DNA of 64,000 nucleotides from Paraspadella gotoi (GCA_051294375.1 JBJCIZ010000028.1:1687479-1751478); one strand, 5' to 3'. Counted from the stretch's first letter, positions 47,186 to 58,493 are shown. The notes: generated from the sequence alone by a model not told the origin. Translations and numbers: made by a program.

Positions 47186-47311
47186 CTCCTCCTCCTCCTC
47201 CAGCTTCGACCCTGGGCGCCACGCCCATCGCGGCGACGGAGAGACGGGACGCGGCGGCGCTGGGATTCAGACGAAAGCTGCAGCCGTCGAGCGCAGCGGC
47301 GGCGGCGCGGC
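47121..47311 (-). CDS. Ala- and Gly/Arg-rich possible terminal exon
   Basis: An acceptor ATTTTGTCTCAG at 47312 leads into a minus frame of 63 codons: RAAAAALDGCSFRLNPSAAA, then RLSVAAMGVAPRVEAGGGG, followed by GGGR/RGG repeats from a (GGA)n tract and a TGA at 47121. GC content is far above the flanks. Another frame is also partly open. Either a terminal exon, or an exon whose donor is hidden in the GGA repeats. The relation to the neighbouring minus exons is unknown. Confidence 0.35.
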
Positions 47312-47809
47312 CTGAGACAAAATCATTACTAAATTAAAATAATATATTAAAAAAAAAATCAATTAATTATTTAATAACTATTGATCCAACCTTCTTAATT
47401 CATGATTTTTAAAATCTTCGTTTGAATATTTTAAAAATTCATTTGCATAATGCAGTAAAATATTTTTTTCATTGTTACGGTATTCTGAGGGTCTATAAAG
47501 TTTGGTAACTTATTTATTGCCAAGAGGCATATAATATTAAAAATAATACAGAATTTTTAAATAGAGATACCTTTTTTCTTTCCTTATAACGTTACTAGCA
47601 CAAGCTAAAGCACCAACATTTTCAAATTTCGTATCTTCTTTTCCGAATTGTTCTAAAAATAGGCGATTAATCCGCCGGACGTCATTCACGTAAAAAACTC
47701 AGTTTCCAAAACGGAATTATCTGCAAGTTTCTTCGCGGAAACGCTTTTCTATCTTAGCTCTCGTTAATTATGGATTCATAAAGAGTAAACAATGATTAAA
47801 TATTTCATT

Positions 47810-47903
47810 CTCTCTCTTCTCTCTCTCTCTCTCTCTCTTGCTAGCCATTTATATGCCCCTCAAGGTGCCTAAAGCACAAGCCTAATTAATATTGTCTATT
47901 GTC

Positions 47904-47951
<48 letters not shown>

Positions 47952-48020
47952 GTTAGCCATTTAGATGCCCTCAAGGTGCCTAAAAGCCAAAGTAAATTAA
48001 TATGTCTGATTGTCATTTCT

Positions 48021-48053
<33 letters not shown>

Positions 48054-48208
48054 GGTAAGCATTTTGATGCCTAAAACTGCCAGCTCAAAATGATGCTTCG
48101 TACTACTCTCTCATCTTCCCTCCTCCTTCTTCTTCTTCTGTAAGCCCACTTAGATCGCTAGAGCCTAGCAATACATATCTGCTCTATTGTCTGATTCTCT
48201 CTCCTCTC

Positions 48209-48240
<32 letters not shown>

Positions 48241-48314
48241 TCTCTCTCTCCGTAGCATTTAATGCCTCAAGGTGCCTAAAGCCACAAGTAATTAATATTG
48301 TCTATTTCTATTCT

Positions 48315-48369
<55 letters not shown>

Positions 48370-48370
48370 A
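47810..48370. repeat. Composite minisatellite: (CT)n plus ~60-bp unit
   Basis: (CT)n runs alternate with diverged copies of TTAGATGCCCTCAAGGTGCC and AATTAATATTGTCTAT, about 100 bp per period, starting near 47840, 47948, 48052 and 48250, with a poorer copy between. Confidence 0.8.
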
Positions 48371-48371
48371 C

Positions 48372-48522
48372 CCGCCTCCGCCTCCTCCATATCCACGTAG
48401 CTTCGCTCCCCACAAACCCCGACCTCTCAAACTCTCCGAAGACCGCGAAGAGGCTCGTCAACTCGGCCCGGAGTCGCTCGTCTCCGCGGACGAAGCGTTG
48501 GAGGTTCGGGAGGTGGAAGACT
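48372..48522 (-). CDS. Unrecognised internal exon
   Basis: An acceptor (..TTTCGTCAAG) and a donor CGG|GTGAGG bound about 150 bp with one protein-like frame: VFHLPNLQRFVRGDERLRAE, then LTSLFAVFGEFERSGFVGSE and ATWIWRRRRR, ending in phase 0. It is GC-rich between two minisatellites. The phase would allow splicing to 44993-45142. Family not recognised. Confidence 0.5.
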
Positions 48523-48589
48523 CTTGACGAAAGGTTTCGGGGAGGCGAGGGGAGATAGCGGGGGAGGGGCTTTGGTTTCGAAGGAGGGT

Positions 48590-49010
48590 GAGAATTAAGA
48601 GAGAGAGGGAGTGAGTGGGTCAGCGAAGGAGGTGGTGAGAATTAGAGAGAGAGGGAAGTGAGTCGGGTACACGAAGGAGGCTGGTGAGGAATTAGAGAGA
48701 GAGGGATGAGTGGGTCATGCAAGGAGGTTGGTGAGAATAGAGAGAGAGGGAGTGAGTGGTCAGCGAAGGAGGTGTGTAGAATTAGGAGAAGGAGGGAGTG
48801 ATTGGGTCAGCAAGAGGGTTGGTGAGAATTAGAAGAGAGAGAGGAGTGTCACGGAGGTGTGAGAAGGTTGGGTCAGCGAAGGGACGGTGGTTAGAAATTA
48901 GAAGAGAGCGATGGGAGGAAGAGGTAGAATTGGGCAGGAGTGAGTGGTTCAGCGAAGCAGGGGGGGGTAAGAATTAAGAGAGGGAAGTGAGTGGTCAACG
49001 AAGGGGAAAA
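48590..49010. repeat. ~48-bp minisatellite
   Basis: About nine degenerate tandem copies of GAATTAGAGAGAGAGGGAGT and GGTCAGCGAAGGAGGTGG. Confidence 0.85.
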
Positions 49011-49372
49011 AGAGAATCATTTATAACGAAAGTTAGAAATAAATTTCTTTTTTTAAAACGAATTTAAATACTTTTTGTTATTTGAACCGTTTTGGAAAAT
49101 TATATTAAAAAAAATCTTGAAATTCTAAATATTAACTTAACTCATTCAAAATAAAATATTTACCTCTCAGTTTATTCAACTTAAATGCTAATCAATCGAA
49201 AATTTATTCATAAAATATTTATTCTTTTTAGGCTCAATAGCAATCGCTTTTTTTAAAATTATACAAATTGTATTGCATTAAAAACGTTTTTTTTTTTTAC
49301 CTAAATAACTCGTACCTCTTAAAAGGGTTCCATTTTTTTAACTCAATTAACGATAATTATAAAACTTACATG

Positions 49373-50332
49373 TTAATACATAATATAATATATTAATATA
49401 ATAATATTAAAAAATATATATCTCTCATTTGTACCCGAGTCTTCTCGCGTCTCTCCGCGACGAGAATTCGCGACGACGAAACAAGGAACGACCGTCATTG
49501 CTGGAGAAGAGGAGTTTGATGTAGAAGAGGAGATTGATGGAGAAGTGGAGATTGATGTAGAAGAATAAGAAGCAGATGCTGCAGAAGAGGAAGACGAGAA
49601 AGCCGCTGGAGAAGCCGAAGGGAATGCCGCTGAAGACGACGTAGAGTTTGAGAATTCTGCTGTTGATGTTGATGGAGTAGAGGACGAGGGTGAGTCGTCG
49701 GACGCTGCAGTCGCGGGTAAGGCCGAAGACGACGACGATAATTCCGACGACGGAGAAGACGTTGCATCGGGTGAGTTCGAAGGTGAGGCCGATGTCGTTA
49801 ATAGGGAAGATGACAAAGGAGACGACGAAAGCGAAGACGATGACAAAATGTGGGAAGATGACAGAGAAGACGACGTGACGTTGTTAAGAGTTGACGATGG
49901 AGACGATGACAAAGGAAGGGAGGACGGTAAGGAAGATGGCAACGAAGGTGGCAACGACTCGGAAGATGGCGTCGATTCTGCCGCCAAAGATGTCGCTGNN
50001 NNNNNNNNNNNNNNNNNNNNNNNNNNNNNNNNNNNNNNNNNNNNNNNNNNNNNNNNNNNNNNNNNNNNNNNNNNNNNNNNNNNNNNNNNNNNNNNNNNNN
50101 NNNNNNNNNNNNNNNNNNNNNNNNNNNNNNNNNNNNNNNNNNNNNNNNNNNNNNNNNNNNNNNNNNNNNNNNNNNNNNNNNNNNNNNNNNNNNNNNNNNN
50201 NNNNNNNNNNNNNNNNNNNNNNNNNNNNNNNNNNNNNNNNNNNNNNNNNNNNNNNNNNNNNNNNNNNNNNNNNNNNNNNNNTCTCCCAACGACGATTTCC
50301 GAATTCGAGTCTTCGAACTTTAAATTGGCGAC
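49373..50332 (-). CDS. Ser-rich exon (mucin-like), probably exon 4 of the 56880 gene
   Basis: From an acceptor-like CGGAG|GTCGCC at 50332 the minus frame reads VANLKFEDSNSEIVVG, runs into the gap 49999-50281, and resumes in a ~200-codon frame dominated by Ser, Pro, Thr and Ala (SSSLSSSHILSSSSLSSSPL). It ends VVPCFVVANSRRGETREDSG and a stop at 49373. The opposite strand also reads open as acidic repeats in parts, the usual consequence of triplet repeats, but is broken by a stop. A GTAAGT donor lies just past the stop at 49369. Gap length and the exact 3' end are uncertain. Ser/Thr density suggests a secreted, glycosylated region. Confidence 0.45.
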   Translation of the reverse strand, partial: VANLKFEDSNSEIVVGRXXXXXXXXXXXXXXXXXXXXXXXXXXXXXXXXXXXXXXXXXXXXXXXXXXXXXXXXXXXXXXXXXXXXXXXXXXXXXXXXXXXXXXXXXXXXXXXATSLAAESTPSSESLPPSLPSSLPSSLPLSSSPSSTLNNVTSSSLSSSHILSSSSLSSSPLSSSLLTTSASPSNSPDATSSPSSELSSSSSALPATAASDDSPSSSTPSTSTAEFSNSTSSSAAFPSASPAAFSSSSSAASASYSSTSISTSPSISSSTSNSSSPAMTVVPCFVVANSRRGETREDSGTNERYIFFNIIILIYYIMY

Positions 50333-50765
50333 CTCCGATAGGGTGGAGTGAAAAACAAAAAATTTGGAATCGAAATTTTAAGGAATTAATTAAAAAAAAT
50401 CTAGTCCAGTATCGTATAAAATTTTAAAAATCAATTTATTTAAATATTTTTATCTATATTTTTATTTTTTATATAATATACATACTAAATTTTCAAATTT
50501 CATTTTATTTTATTANNNNNNNNNNNNNNNNNNNNNNNNNNNNNNNNNNNNNNNNNNNNNNNNNNNNNNNNNNNNNNNNNNNNNNNNNNNNNNNNNNNNN
50601 NNNNNNNNNNNNNNNNNNNNNNNNNNNNNNNNNNNNNNNNNNNNNNNNNNNNNNNNNNNNNNNNNNNNNNNNNNNNNNNNNNNNNNNNNNNNNNNNNNNN
50701 NNNNNNNNNNNNNNNNNNNNNNNNNNNNNNNNNNNNNNNNNNNNNNNNNNNNNNNNNNNNNNNNN

Positions 50766-51451
50766 ATCCTTGGAACGGCTCGTCCAGTGGCGCTTCGTCG
50801 GCGGCGAAGTAGAGAGAGTCTTCCCCGTCGCCGGAGGAAGACCAGAAGAAGTCGGTCTTCAAGTAGAAATCCTCTCCGGATCCTTCGGCCGGAAAATCGG
50901 TGGCTTTTGCCGAGAAATCCACTGATTTGACCGGAAAATCGGCGGATTTGGCCGGGAAATCAGTAGATTTGGCCGGGAAATCGGCGGATCTGTCGATAAA
51001 TTTTGGATCGGCCGAGATTGACGATTCGCGAGAACCGGCAGAGTCAGTCTCGGCGAGGCCTTTGCCGAGAGACTTTGCCGAGAGAGAGGAGGCGGAGGAG
51101 GCAGTCGACGCTCCGTTGGATTCTTTCAGCAAAGACGCCAATGACGACGCCGCTTTTTCCAGGACGGAATCGGCGCCGGACCCCGGTGGGCGTGACGACG
51201 CCGCTGCCGGAACTGACGCCGATTTTATCGGCAAAATTCCGGAGCCGAAATCTTCGTGAAGATGAGATCGGCCGAAGGGAGGATCGTCGTTGGCTGCGGC
51301 GAAGTCGTCGTTGGCTGCGGCGAAGTCGTCGTCGTCATCTTCGTCGTAGTATTCGTCGTCGTCGTAATAATCGTCGTCGTCGATGTTGTTGTCGCCCGAA
51401 CCTCGAATCGCGTTGTTGTTGTTGTGGCCGACGAGAGAATTGAGAAAGAGT
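50766..51451 (-). CDS. Acidic and heptapeptide-repeat exon, probably exon 3 of the 56880 gene
   Basis: An acceptor ACATTTTCAG at 51452 opens an exon needing two upstream bases, exactly what the donor at 54155 leaves (AA|A). The peptide starts LFLNSLVGHNNNNAIRGSGD and passes through an Asp/Tyr/Glu tract (DDDDYYDDDEYYDEDDDD) and twice DFAAAND. Next is a region of Ala/Ser-rich sequence and five heptads like ADFPAKS (about 50990-50885). It then reads FYLKTDFFWSSSGDGEDSLY and EAPLDEPFQG into the gap 50516-50765, where the exon end is lost. The plus strand is open over part of this through the repeats, but has no matching splice site. Confidence 0.55.
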
Positions 51452-52328
51452 CTGAAAATGTAAAATGTAATCTATTAATATAAATTATTATTATTAATTA
51501 TTATTATTATTATTATTATTAAAATGTAAAAGAGAACGTAAGAGCGGAATGACCGTGGACGTTAGAAAGAAAAAAAAAATATAATGATCGAGTTAAGTCC
51601 TTTTCAGCTATCAAAGATACGCATGTCTCATTATTCTCTTACATTTGATCATTTATTATTTCAAATAAAGGCAGTAAGAACTTACCAAAGCCTCTTTGAG
51701 AGCGTAAAAAACTTACCTCCAGCGGGACGCGCTACCGGCCCGACTGCCCTGGAAAGAGACGAAGCAGCGCGTCTGGGAAGGACACGAGAAAGATCGTACC
51801 AGCGTCGCCGATCGGGGTAAGGAGAGGAGGAGAACAGTCGGAACGAAGAAAGGTAAGAACGGGAAAAAAAGGATGAACACATTGGACTCTCATCTCCGGA
51901 AACTGCCCCCTCTTCTCTCTCCTCTCTCTCTCCTCTGTATCTCTAACTACTAGTTCGTCTCTCTCCTGTTTTTAGGAAATATGCTGTTCCTTTTTCATAA
52001 TTCGGAGCGGTTCTGTTTGTTTACAATAATCAATTTTACCCAATTTATGAAAATTAAAAGACAAACCTAATAATTAAATTTTCTCACATTGTCCCTTCAA
52101 TTATGAGATATCTCGCCCCTGATCTTTTTTGGTATCACATTCCATTGAAAAAGCCTCCAAATCCGCCCAACTATTAAATACATCCGTTTTTTAGATAGAG
52201 ATAAATAATAATCATATAATAATAATAAATATATAATATAATCAAATATATAATAAATAAACAATAATAATAAAATATATAAGTTATAACATAAGGAGAG
52301 TGGNNNNNNNNNNNNNNNNNNNNNNNNN

Positions 52329-52361
<33 letters not shown>

Positions 52362-54155
52362 GGAAGAAGGGGGCGAAAAAATCCAGATCCCAAAGATTTA
52401 GAGAAGAAGAGATAAGTTGAAATAAAAAAAAAGAGAGGAAGAAAAAAAAAGAGAGGTGATAAAAAGAGAGAGGTGAGAGAAGATAGGTGACAAAAAAAGA
52501 AAGGGAGTAAGTTTAATGCAGGAATGAAGGTTCTCCCGTTCAAAATATTTCTATTTTTTGGACAGAAAAAACACGAAAAAAAATTTAGTTTTCCCATATT
52601 TTTAAAATTTTTTATATCTAATTTTTGTTTAGAATTTGTTAAAAAATATAATATAATATATTAATGAATGAATGAATTAATTAATTAATTAAAATATATC
52701 ATTTAAGTATAATAATATAATATAATAATTAAAGCTTAAAGTTAAAACTTGTCTCTTTCAGTATCCAGTAATCTTTGTTTTTTCACTGTCATAAAATTTA
52801 TGTGTGAATTTTTATCATTTTTATAATTTTTATTAATGTTTTTCGTGACTTGAAAAGTGAAAAAAACTTTTTCTCACATTTAATATTTTTTTTTCTCCGT
52901 CGAATGTTTAAAGTCGGTTTTCGAGGATTCAGAAAATTTAAAAAGAAATATTTTTTTAAGAATCAAGAGTATTAATTTCTTCAAAAAACATTGATTCTTT
53001 TACTCACATTAAAAAACAATTTGCCGAAGTGTTGTTTAAGCTAAGAAGCTTTAGGTAAAAAAAAAAACTTGGCAACGTTTTTTTTTCCAAAAAGAAAGAA
53101 AAAATTCGTCTTTTGTCAAAAGTGGCCAATTATAATTTCAATTTTTTATAATCTTATCCGGATGACTTTGTTGCTTTCTNNNNNNNNNNNNNNNNNNNNN
53201 NNNNNNNNNNNNNNNNNNNNNNNNNNNNNNNNNNNNNNNNNNNNNNNNNNNNNNNNNNNNNNNNNNNNNNNNNNNNNNNNNNNNNNNNNNNNNNNNNNNN
53301 NNNNNNNNNNNNNNNNNNNNNNNNNNNNNNNNNNNNNNNNNNNNNNNNNNNNNNNNNNNNNNNNNNNNNNNNNNNNNNNNNNNNNNNNNNNNNNNNNNNN
53401 NNNNNNGTCAAAAAAAAATCGGGATTAAATATAAAGCAGACGAATTGAAACAAGAATCATAGCAAATTAATTAGTTTTTAAAAAGAGGAAAGATTAAAAA
53501 AATTGGCACTATTTGCCAAAAGCATTTTCATTTTCGGTTTTTATATCAGTTATTAAAAAATTGACATAAATTGAGATAGAAATCTTTGGCTTCTGTTTAT
53601 AAAAATCTTAGGGACAATATGAATTGTTTTAAATCCGTAAAAAGTTGAAAAAAAATTTAAATCCGGAAATCATCGTGAAAGTTTTTAATTTAAGATGCAA
53701 ATTGCTTGTGAAACTAAGAAAATTACACAAGTTCAAAAGAGTTTGGAAAAAGAAAAAAAGAAAGAAAGAAAGAAAGAGAGAANNNNNNNNNNNNNNNNNN
53801 NNNNNNNNNNNNNNNNNNNNNNNNNNNNNNNNNNNNNNNNNNNNNNNNNNNNNNNNNNNNNNNNNNNNNNNNNNNNNNNNNNNNNNNNNNNNNNNNNNNN
53901 NNNNNNNNNNNNNNNNNNNNNNNNNNNNNNNNNNNNNNNNNNNNNNNNNNNNNNNNNNNNNNNNNNNNNNNNNNNNNNNNNNNNNNNNNNNNNNNNNNNN
54001 NNNNNNNNNNNNNNNNNNNNNNNNNNNNNNNNNNNNNNNNNNACAAACGAATAATACTAATCGATTAATTAATCAATAATTTAAATAATTGATTAATTAA
54101 TTGATTATTATTTATTATTAAAAGGGCCCCTTTATCCTCTCGCAAAGAAACTCAC
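51452..54155. other. Intron/spacer with gaps
   Basis: Mostly AT-rich, with (GA)n at 52329-52365 and gaps at 52304, 53180 and 53783. At 51686-51880 the minus strand has two GTAAGT donors and a short GC-rich open stretch, but no phase joins it between the neighbouring exons. Confidence 0.4.
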
Positions 54156-56880
54156 TTTGAGCGAAAAGCTTCGTCGTCGAAATAAGTGATCAAGTCCGCC
54201 AGAGGAAAAATACTTTTCCTTCTGTCCTTGTTGTTGTTGTTCTTGTCGTTGTCGTCGACTCCATCTCTGTCGTTGTTGTTGTTTATATTCCCCTCTTCCT
54301 CCGGTCCTCCTTCCGCCGCCCGCAGTCTCTCCGCCGCCACCGCAGCCGCCGCTCTTTGCAGCAACTTCTCACTCTGCAGCAACTTTTCGCTCTGCAGCAA
54401 TCTTCCTCCACGCAGCAACTCACGTCCTGCAACTCCGATTTTCTCTCCTCTAGAAATTCTTTGTCCGTGAACTTTTCCTGAATCTTTCTCGTCCTTTTGA
54501 TTCAAATTCCCACCATTCTGAATCTTTCCAACCTCTCCTTCATGCACAATTCTCNNNNNNNNNNNNNNNNNNNNNNNNNNNNNNNNNNNNNNNNNNNNNN
54601 NNNNNNNNNNNNNNNNNNNNNNATCTTTCTCGTCCTTTAAATTCAAATTCCCACCATTCTGAATCTTTCCAACCTTTCCTTCATGCACAATTCTCTGATT
54701 ATGAATCTTTCCAACCTCTTCATTCAATAACCCCCGATTCTGAATCTTTCCGGCTTCTTTTTTATTCGAATTATTCCGATTCTGAATCTTTCTCACCTCC
54801 TTTCTATTCAAAAAACCCGGATGCTGAATCTTTTCTTCTCCTTTATCTAAAACTCTTCGATTCTGAATCTTCCCCACCTCCTCTTCATTCAAAATCTCCC
54901 GATTCTGAATCTTCCCCACCTCCTCAACATTCATATTTCCCTCTCTCNNNNNNNNNNNNNNNNNNNNNNNNNNNNNNNNNNNNNNNNNNNNNNNNNNNNN
55001 NNNNNNNNNNNNNNNNCGCCAGAGGGATTCCGCGACTTCACGGAGATTTGCCGGTCTCGCTGTAGCCTCGACTTCGTCTCTCGCCGGTCTCGCTGTATCG
55101 TCGGGATCGCTGTCTTCCGAAGATGATTCTCGTTCTAAAGATGCGTCTTGCCGCAAAGATACGACTTGCCGCAAAGATGCTGCAAGTTTCGGAGATGCTT
55201 TATCTTCCACTGACGCTTCGCGAGCCAAAGATGCTTCCTGCCGCAACGATGCTCCTTGTCGAAACGATTCGCCCTGCCGCAAAGATACGCCTTGCCGCAA
55301 AGATGCCCCTTGCTGCAAAGAAGCGCCTTGCAGTGAAGATGCCCCTTGCCGCAACGATGCTCCTTGCTCCAATGATTCCCTTTGCCGCAAAGAAGTTCCC
55401 CATTTCATCTCCAAATCTTTAACCGACGTTTTTCCCTTAAAATTTCCACGGTCGCTCAAAACTCTGCCCCGAAACCTTCTGACCCTTTTAGGGTCTAACC
55501 GGTTCGACGATTCTCTATCCTCTTTTGGGTNNNNNNNNNNNNNNNNNNNNNNNNNNNNNNNNNNNNNNNNNNNNNNNNNNNNNNNNNNNNNNNNNNNNNN
55601 NNNNNNNNNNNNNNNNNNNNNNNNNNNNNNNNNNNNNNNNNNNNNNNNNNNNNNNNNNNNNNNNNNNNNNNNNNNNNNNNNNNNNNNNNNNNNNNNNNNN
55701 NNNNNNNNNNNNNNNNNNNNNNNNNNNNNNNNNNNNNNNNNNNNNNNNNNNNNNNNNNNNNNNNNNNNNNNNNNNNNNNNNNNNNNNNNNNNNNNNNNNT
55801 TCGACGATTCTCTATCCTCTTTATTTTCTCGCTTCAACTTTCTTCTTCCTTCAAGACGATGATTTTTCGAAATCGATTCTTCAAAATTGATTTTCTTTTC
55901 TTTTCCGAAAACAGATTCGATGGCAGCGGCGATTTTCGCCTTCATGACGTCGTCCTCGGTCTTTCTTTCTACTCTCTTTCTTTCCATCCCTTCTATTTCC
56001 ATTCTTTCTCTTTCCATCCCTTCTCTTTTCACTCCTCTTTCCACGCCGTTTCTTTCCAACGGTTTACTTTGTATACCGATGAATGCCATGCTTTCTAATT
56101 CTTTTGTATTTCTTTCTACTCTCGTTCTTTTCATTCCTTCTCTTTCCACTCCTTCTCTTTCCACTCCTTCTCTTTCCACTCCTCTTTCCATCCCTTTTCT
56201 TTCAATCTCAGTCTTTAATCCATTCGCGTAGTCAACATTTATACCCGAATTAATTTCTTCATCTTTTTTTTCATCATTTAATTTGTTTGATTCCTTTGAA
56301 TTTTTCAGTTTCTGCGCAAAAGTTGAACCTAGAAGGAAAGATAAAAAAAATAGTCGAAACAGACCGACCGACAGATCAAAATTATAAATTTGACTTTATT
56401 TTTCCAAAACGTCCCGTTTCATCTAAAAAAAAACGGAATTAATTTAGGTCAGAGTTTAAAATTTAGAATTTGGGTTATGTATTACGGTTAAAATTAACTT
56501 CAATGATAAAGGAACAACAATAAGGCGTTTTTAAAAAAGAGAGCCAAAGATTTAAATGAAAAAAACATTGTCATTTGCTAAATTTCATAATCTGTTTCGT
56601 TTATAGTTAAATTTCTCCTGTGACTTAAGATAGAATCCACAAATAAATAATAAACTTACCCTCTCTCTCTNNNNNNNNNNNNNNNNNNNNNNNNNNNNNN
56701 NNNNNNNNNNNNNNNNNNNNNNNNNNNNNNNNNNNNNNNNNNNNNNNNNNNNNNNNNNNNNNNNNNNNNNNNNNNNNNNNNNNNNNNNNNNNNNNNNNNN
56801 NNNNNNNNNNNNNNTCTCTCTCTCACAGACTCACCCAATAAAGCCGCGATTACGAACAGACGCCAGCGCCAACCTCCCAT
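54156..56880 (-). CDS. Secreted multi-block repeat protein, exons 1-2
   Basis: Exon 1 (56880-56835) encodes MGGWRWRLFVIAALL plus one base and ends at GTGAGT. Exon 2 (56328-54156) begins after CCTTCTAG and completes the codon, giving ...ALLGSTFA|QKLKNS, a textbook signal peptide with a cleavage site after TFA. Exon 2 encodes over 700 residues of successive repeat blocks: pentapeptides like VEREG/MEREG; a non-repetitive MKAKIAAAIESVFGKEKK part; a KEDRESS repeat (partly in gap 55531-55799); 15 hexapeptides of type SLRQGA; about 8 units of 13-14 residues like EVGKIQNRxxLNE; LLQSEK repeats; an Ala helix; Asn/Asp runs; and FPLADLITYFDDEAFRS. The frame stays open across three gaps. A donor AAA|GTGAGT at 54155 predicts more exons (50766-51451). 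Composition is highly charged, with no Cys. Likely an extracellular structural or matrix protein; family unknown. Confidence 0.75.
56392..56552. mobile_element. Degenerate MITE-like element in intron 1
   Basis: TTTCCAAAACGTCCCGTTTC and the right-hand AAGGCGTTTTTAAAAAAGAG match the inner ends of the 823-1036 family. It lies in the first intron of the secreted repeat gene. Confidence 0.4.
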
Positions 56881-57199
56881 GACGGAAAAAAATATGGAGG
56901 CGCAGACTCGAGGAAAATTAAAAAAAAAAATAATTTCCTAACAGCATCTGGAGATTTAAAATTATATACTTATTTGATTGTTTTTAATTCACTTCGTTTA
57001 AAAGACAAAAAAAAGTTCCAAAGTTTAATAAAAACATTTTTTTATTAAAAAAAAAAATTAAACTTTTATATCGTCGAACGTTTTTCGTTTTTATGAAAAA
57101 AGAAAGAAGAAAAATTCCATTTTTTGTTTTGTTTTTAGAATAAAAAAAAGTTTTTGATTTCGATTGTTCATTTGTTGACAAAAACAATTTCATTTTTTT

Positions 57200-57641
57200 C
57201 GTTACGTAAACTTTGTACGAAAAATACATTTTTGATTGAAGAATTTTATCGCAAAGGATGTGATGTCGCCGACTCGTGCTATTGTAAATTGTAAAATGNN
57301 NNNNNNNNNNNNNNNNNNNNNNNNNNNNNNNNNNNNNNNNNNNNNNNNNNNNNNNNNNNNNNNNNNNNNNNNNNNNNNNNNNNNNNNNNNNNNNNNNNNN
57401 NNNNNNNNNNNNNNNNNNNNNNNNNNNNNNNNNNNNNNNNNNNNNNNNNNNNNNNNNNNNNNNNNNNNNNNNNNNNNNNNNNNNNNNNNNNNNNNNNNNN
57501 NNNNNNNNNNNNNNNNNNNNNNNNNNNNNNNNNNNNNNNNNNNNNNNNNNNNNNNNNNNNNNNNNNNNNNNNNNNNNNNNNAGTTGTGCCATTCAAATTG
57601 ACAGAACAACGACGACGACGACGACGACGACGACGACAACT
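57200..57641 (-). CDS. Poly-Ser exon and probable C terminus, unknown gene
   Basis: An acceptor TTTTCGTTAACAG at 57642 precedes a (TCG)n-encoded Ser run and LFCQFEWHN up to the gap 57299-57581. After the gap one minus frame reads ILQFTIARVGDITSFAIKFF, NQKCIFRTKFT and a stop near 57202. Gap size preserves one of two possible frames, so joining is uncertain. It lies between the 58088-58493 exon and the start of the secreted repeat gene, and could end the former gene. No family was recognised. Confidence 0.4.
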
Positions 57642-57835
57642 CTGTTAACGAAAACAAAAGATAACGCATCTCTTTAAATTGAAACTATTCTTAACTAATT
57701 CAACTTTCAACTAGCAACTGTCAACTAATAATTCAATCTTTTGATGACTAATTTAACTATTACCTATTTAATATCAACTATTAATACAACCTATTTATCA
57801 CTAATTTAAATATTACCCTATCTTCTAAATCTGAT

Positions 57836-57892
57836 TTGTTTTTCTTTTGTTTTCTTTTGTTTTCTTTTGTTTTCTTTTGTTTTGTTTTCTTT
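57836..57892. repeat. (TTTTC)n repeat at gap edge
   Basis: TTTTCTTTTG-type pentamers adjoining the gap 57893-58087. Lys-rich frames here are likely artefacts. Confidence 0.8.
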
Positions 57893-58087
57893 NNNNNNNN
57901 NNNNNNNNNNNNNNNNNNNNNNNNNNNNNNNNNNNNNNNNNNNNNNNNNNNNNNNNNNNNNNNNNNNNNNNNNNNNNNNNNNNNNNNNNNNNNNNNNNNN
58001 NNNNNNNNNNNNNNNNNNNNNNNNNNNNNNNNNNNNNNNNNNNNNNNNNNNNNNNNNNNNNNNNNNNNNNNNNNNNNNNNNNNNNNN

Positions 58088-58368
58088 TCCATTTCCGTCC
58101 ATTTTTCTTCCCTTTAAATGGAAACAAAACGAAGCGATTCCCTTTCGTCTGTTGTCGTTCGAAAAGCGTCACGGACAAAAGACTTCGAATAGCCGTGGCC
58201 ACTATGAGATTAGTGGCGCCGCCCGACGCCGTCGCGCCGCGCCGCTTCGTCCGTTCGGCGGCGCTCTTTCTCGTCCGGCGTTCCGACGAGGAATCGACGC
58301 CGGAAGATTGTCTCGCCTCCGGCGAATTTTTTCTGCTCTTTTTCTCTCCGTCGCCGGAAGAGGGCGCG

Positions 58369-58400
<32 letters not shown>

Positions 58401-58493
58401 TTCGTCGGTGGTTACGATACGGGCGCTCTTCGGGTGGCGCTCTCCGGCGTCGTTAGGGTGAGAAATGACGCCGATAATGGAACATTTGCCGAT
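58088..58493 (-). CDS. Poly-Asp / basic exon of an unknown gene
   Basis: An acceptor CGACAG at 58494 starts a 135-codon open frame running into a gap. The peptide begins IGKCSIIGVISHPNDAGERH and continues PKSARIVTTDE, a run of about 10 Asp from (GAC)n, then a basic Ser/Arg/Lys stretch (KKSRKNSPEARQSS, RRTRKSAAERTKRRG) and ATNLIVATAIRSLLSVTLFE to FPFKGKKNGRKW. The plus strand is also open over much of it (poly-Ser), but has no splice support. Charge layout suggests an intracellular linker or nuclear-type basic region. Family unknown. Confidence 0.5.

Noticed and set aside
49690-51443. Plus-strand acidic frames opposite the Ser-rich and heptad exons
   Set aside because: Triplet repeats keep both strands open. 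The minus strand has matching splice sites and phase, and the plus reading is broken by a stop near 49565.
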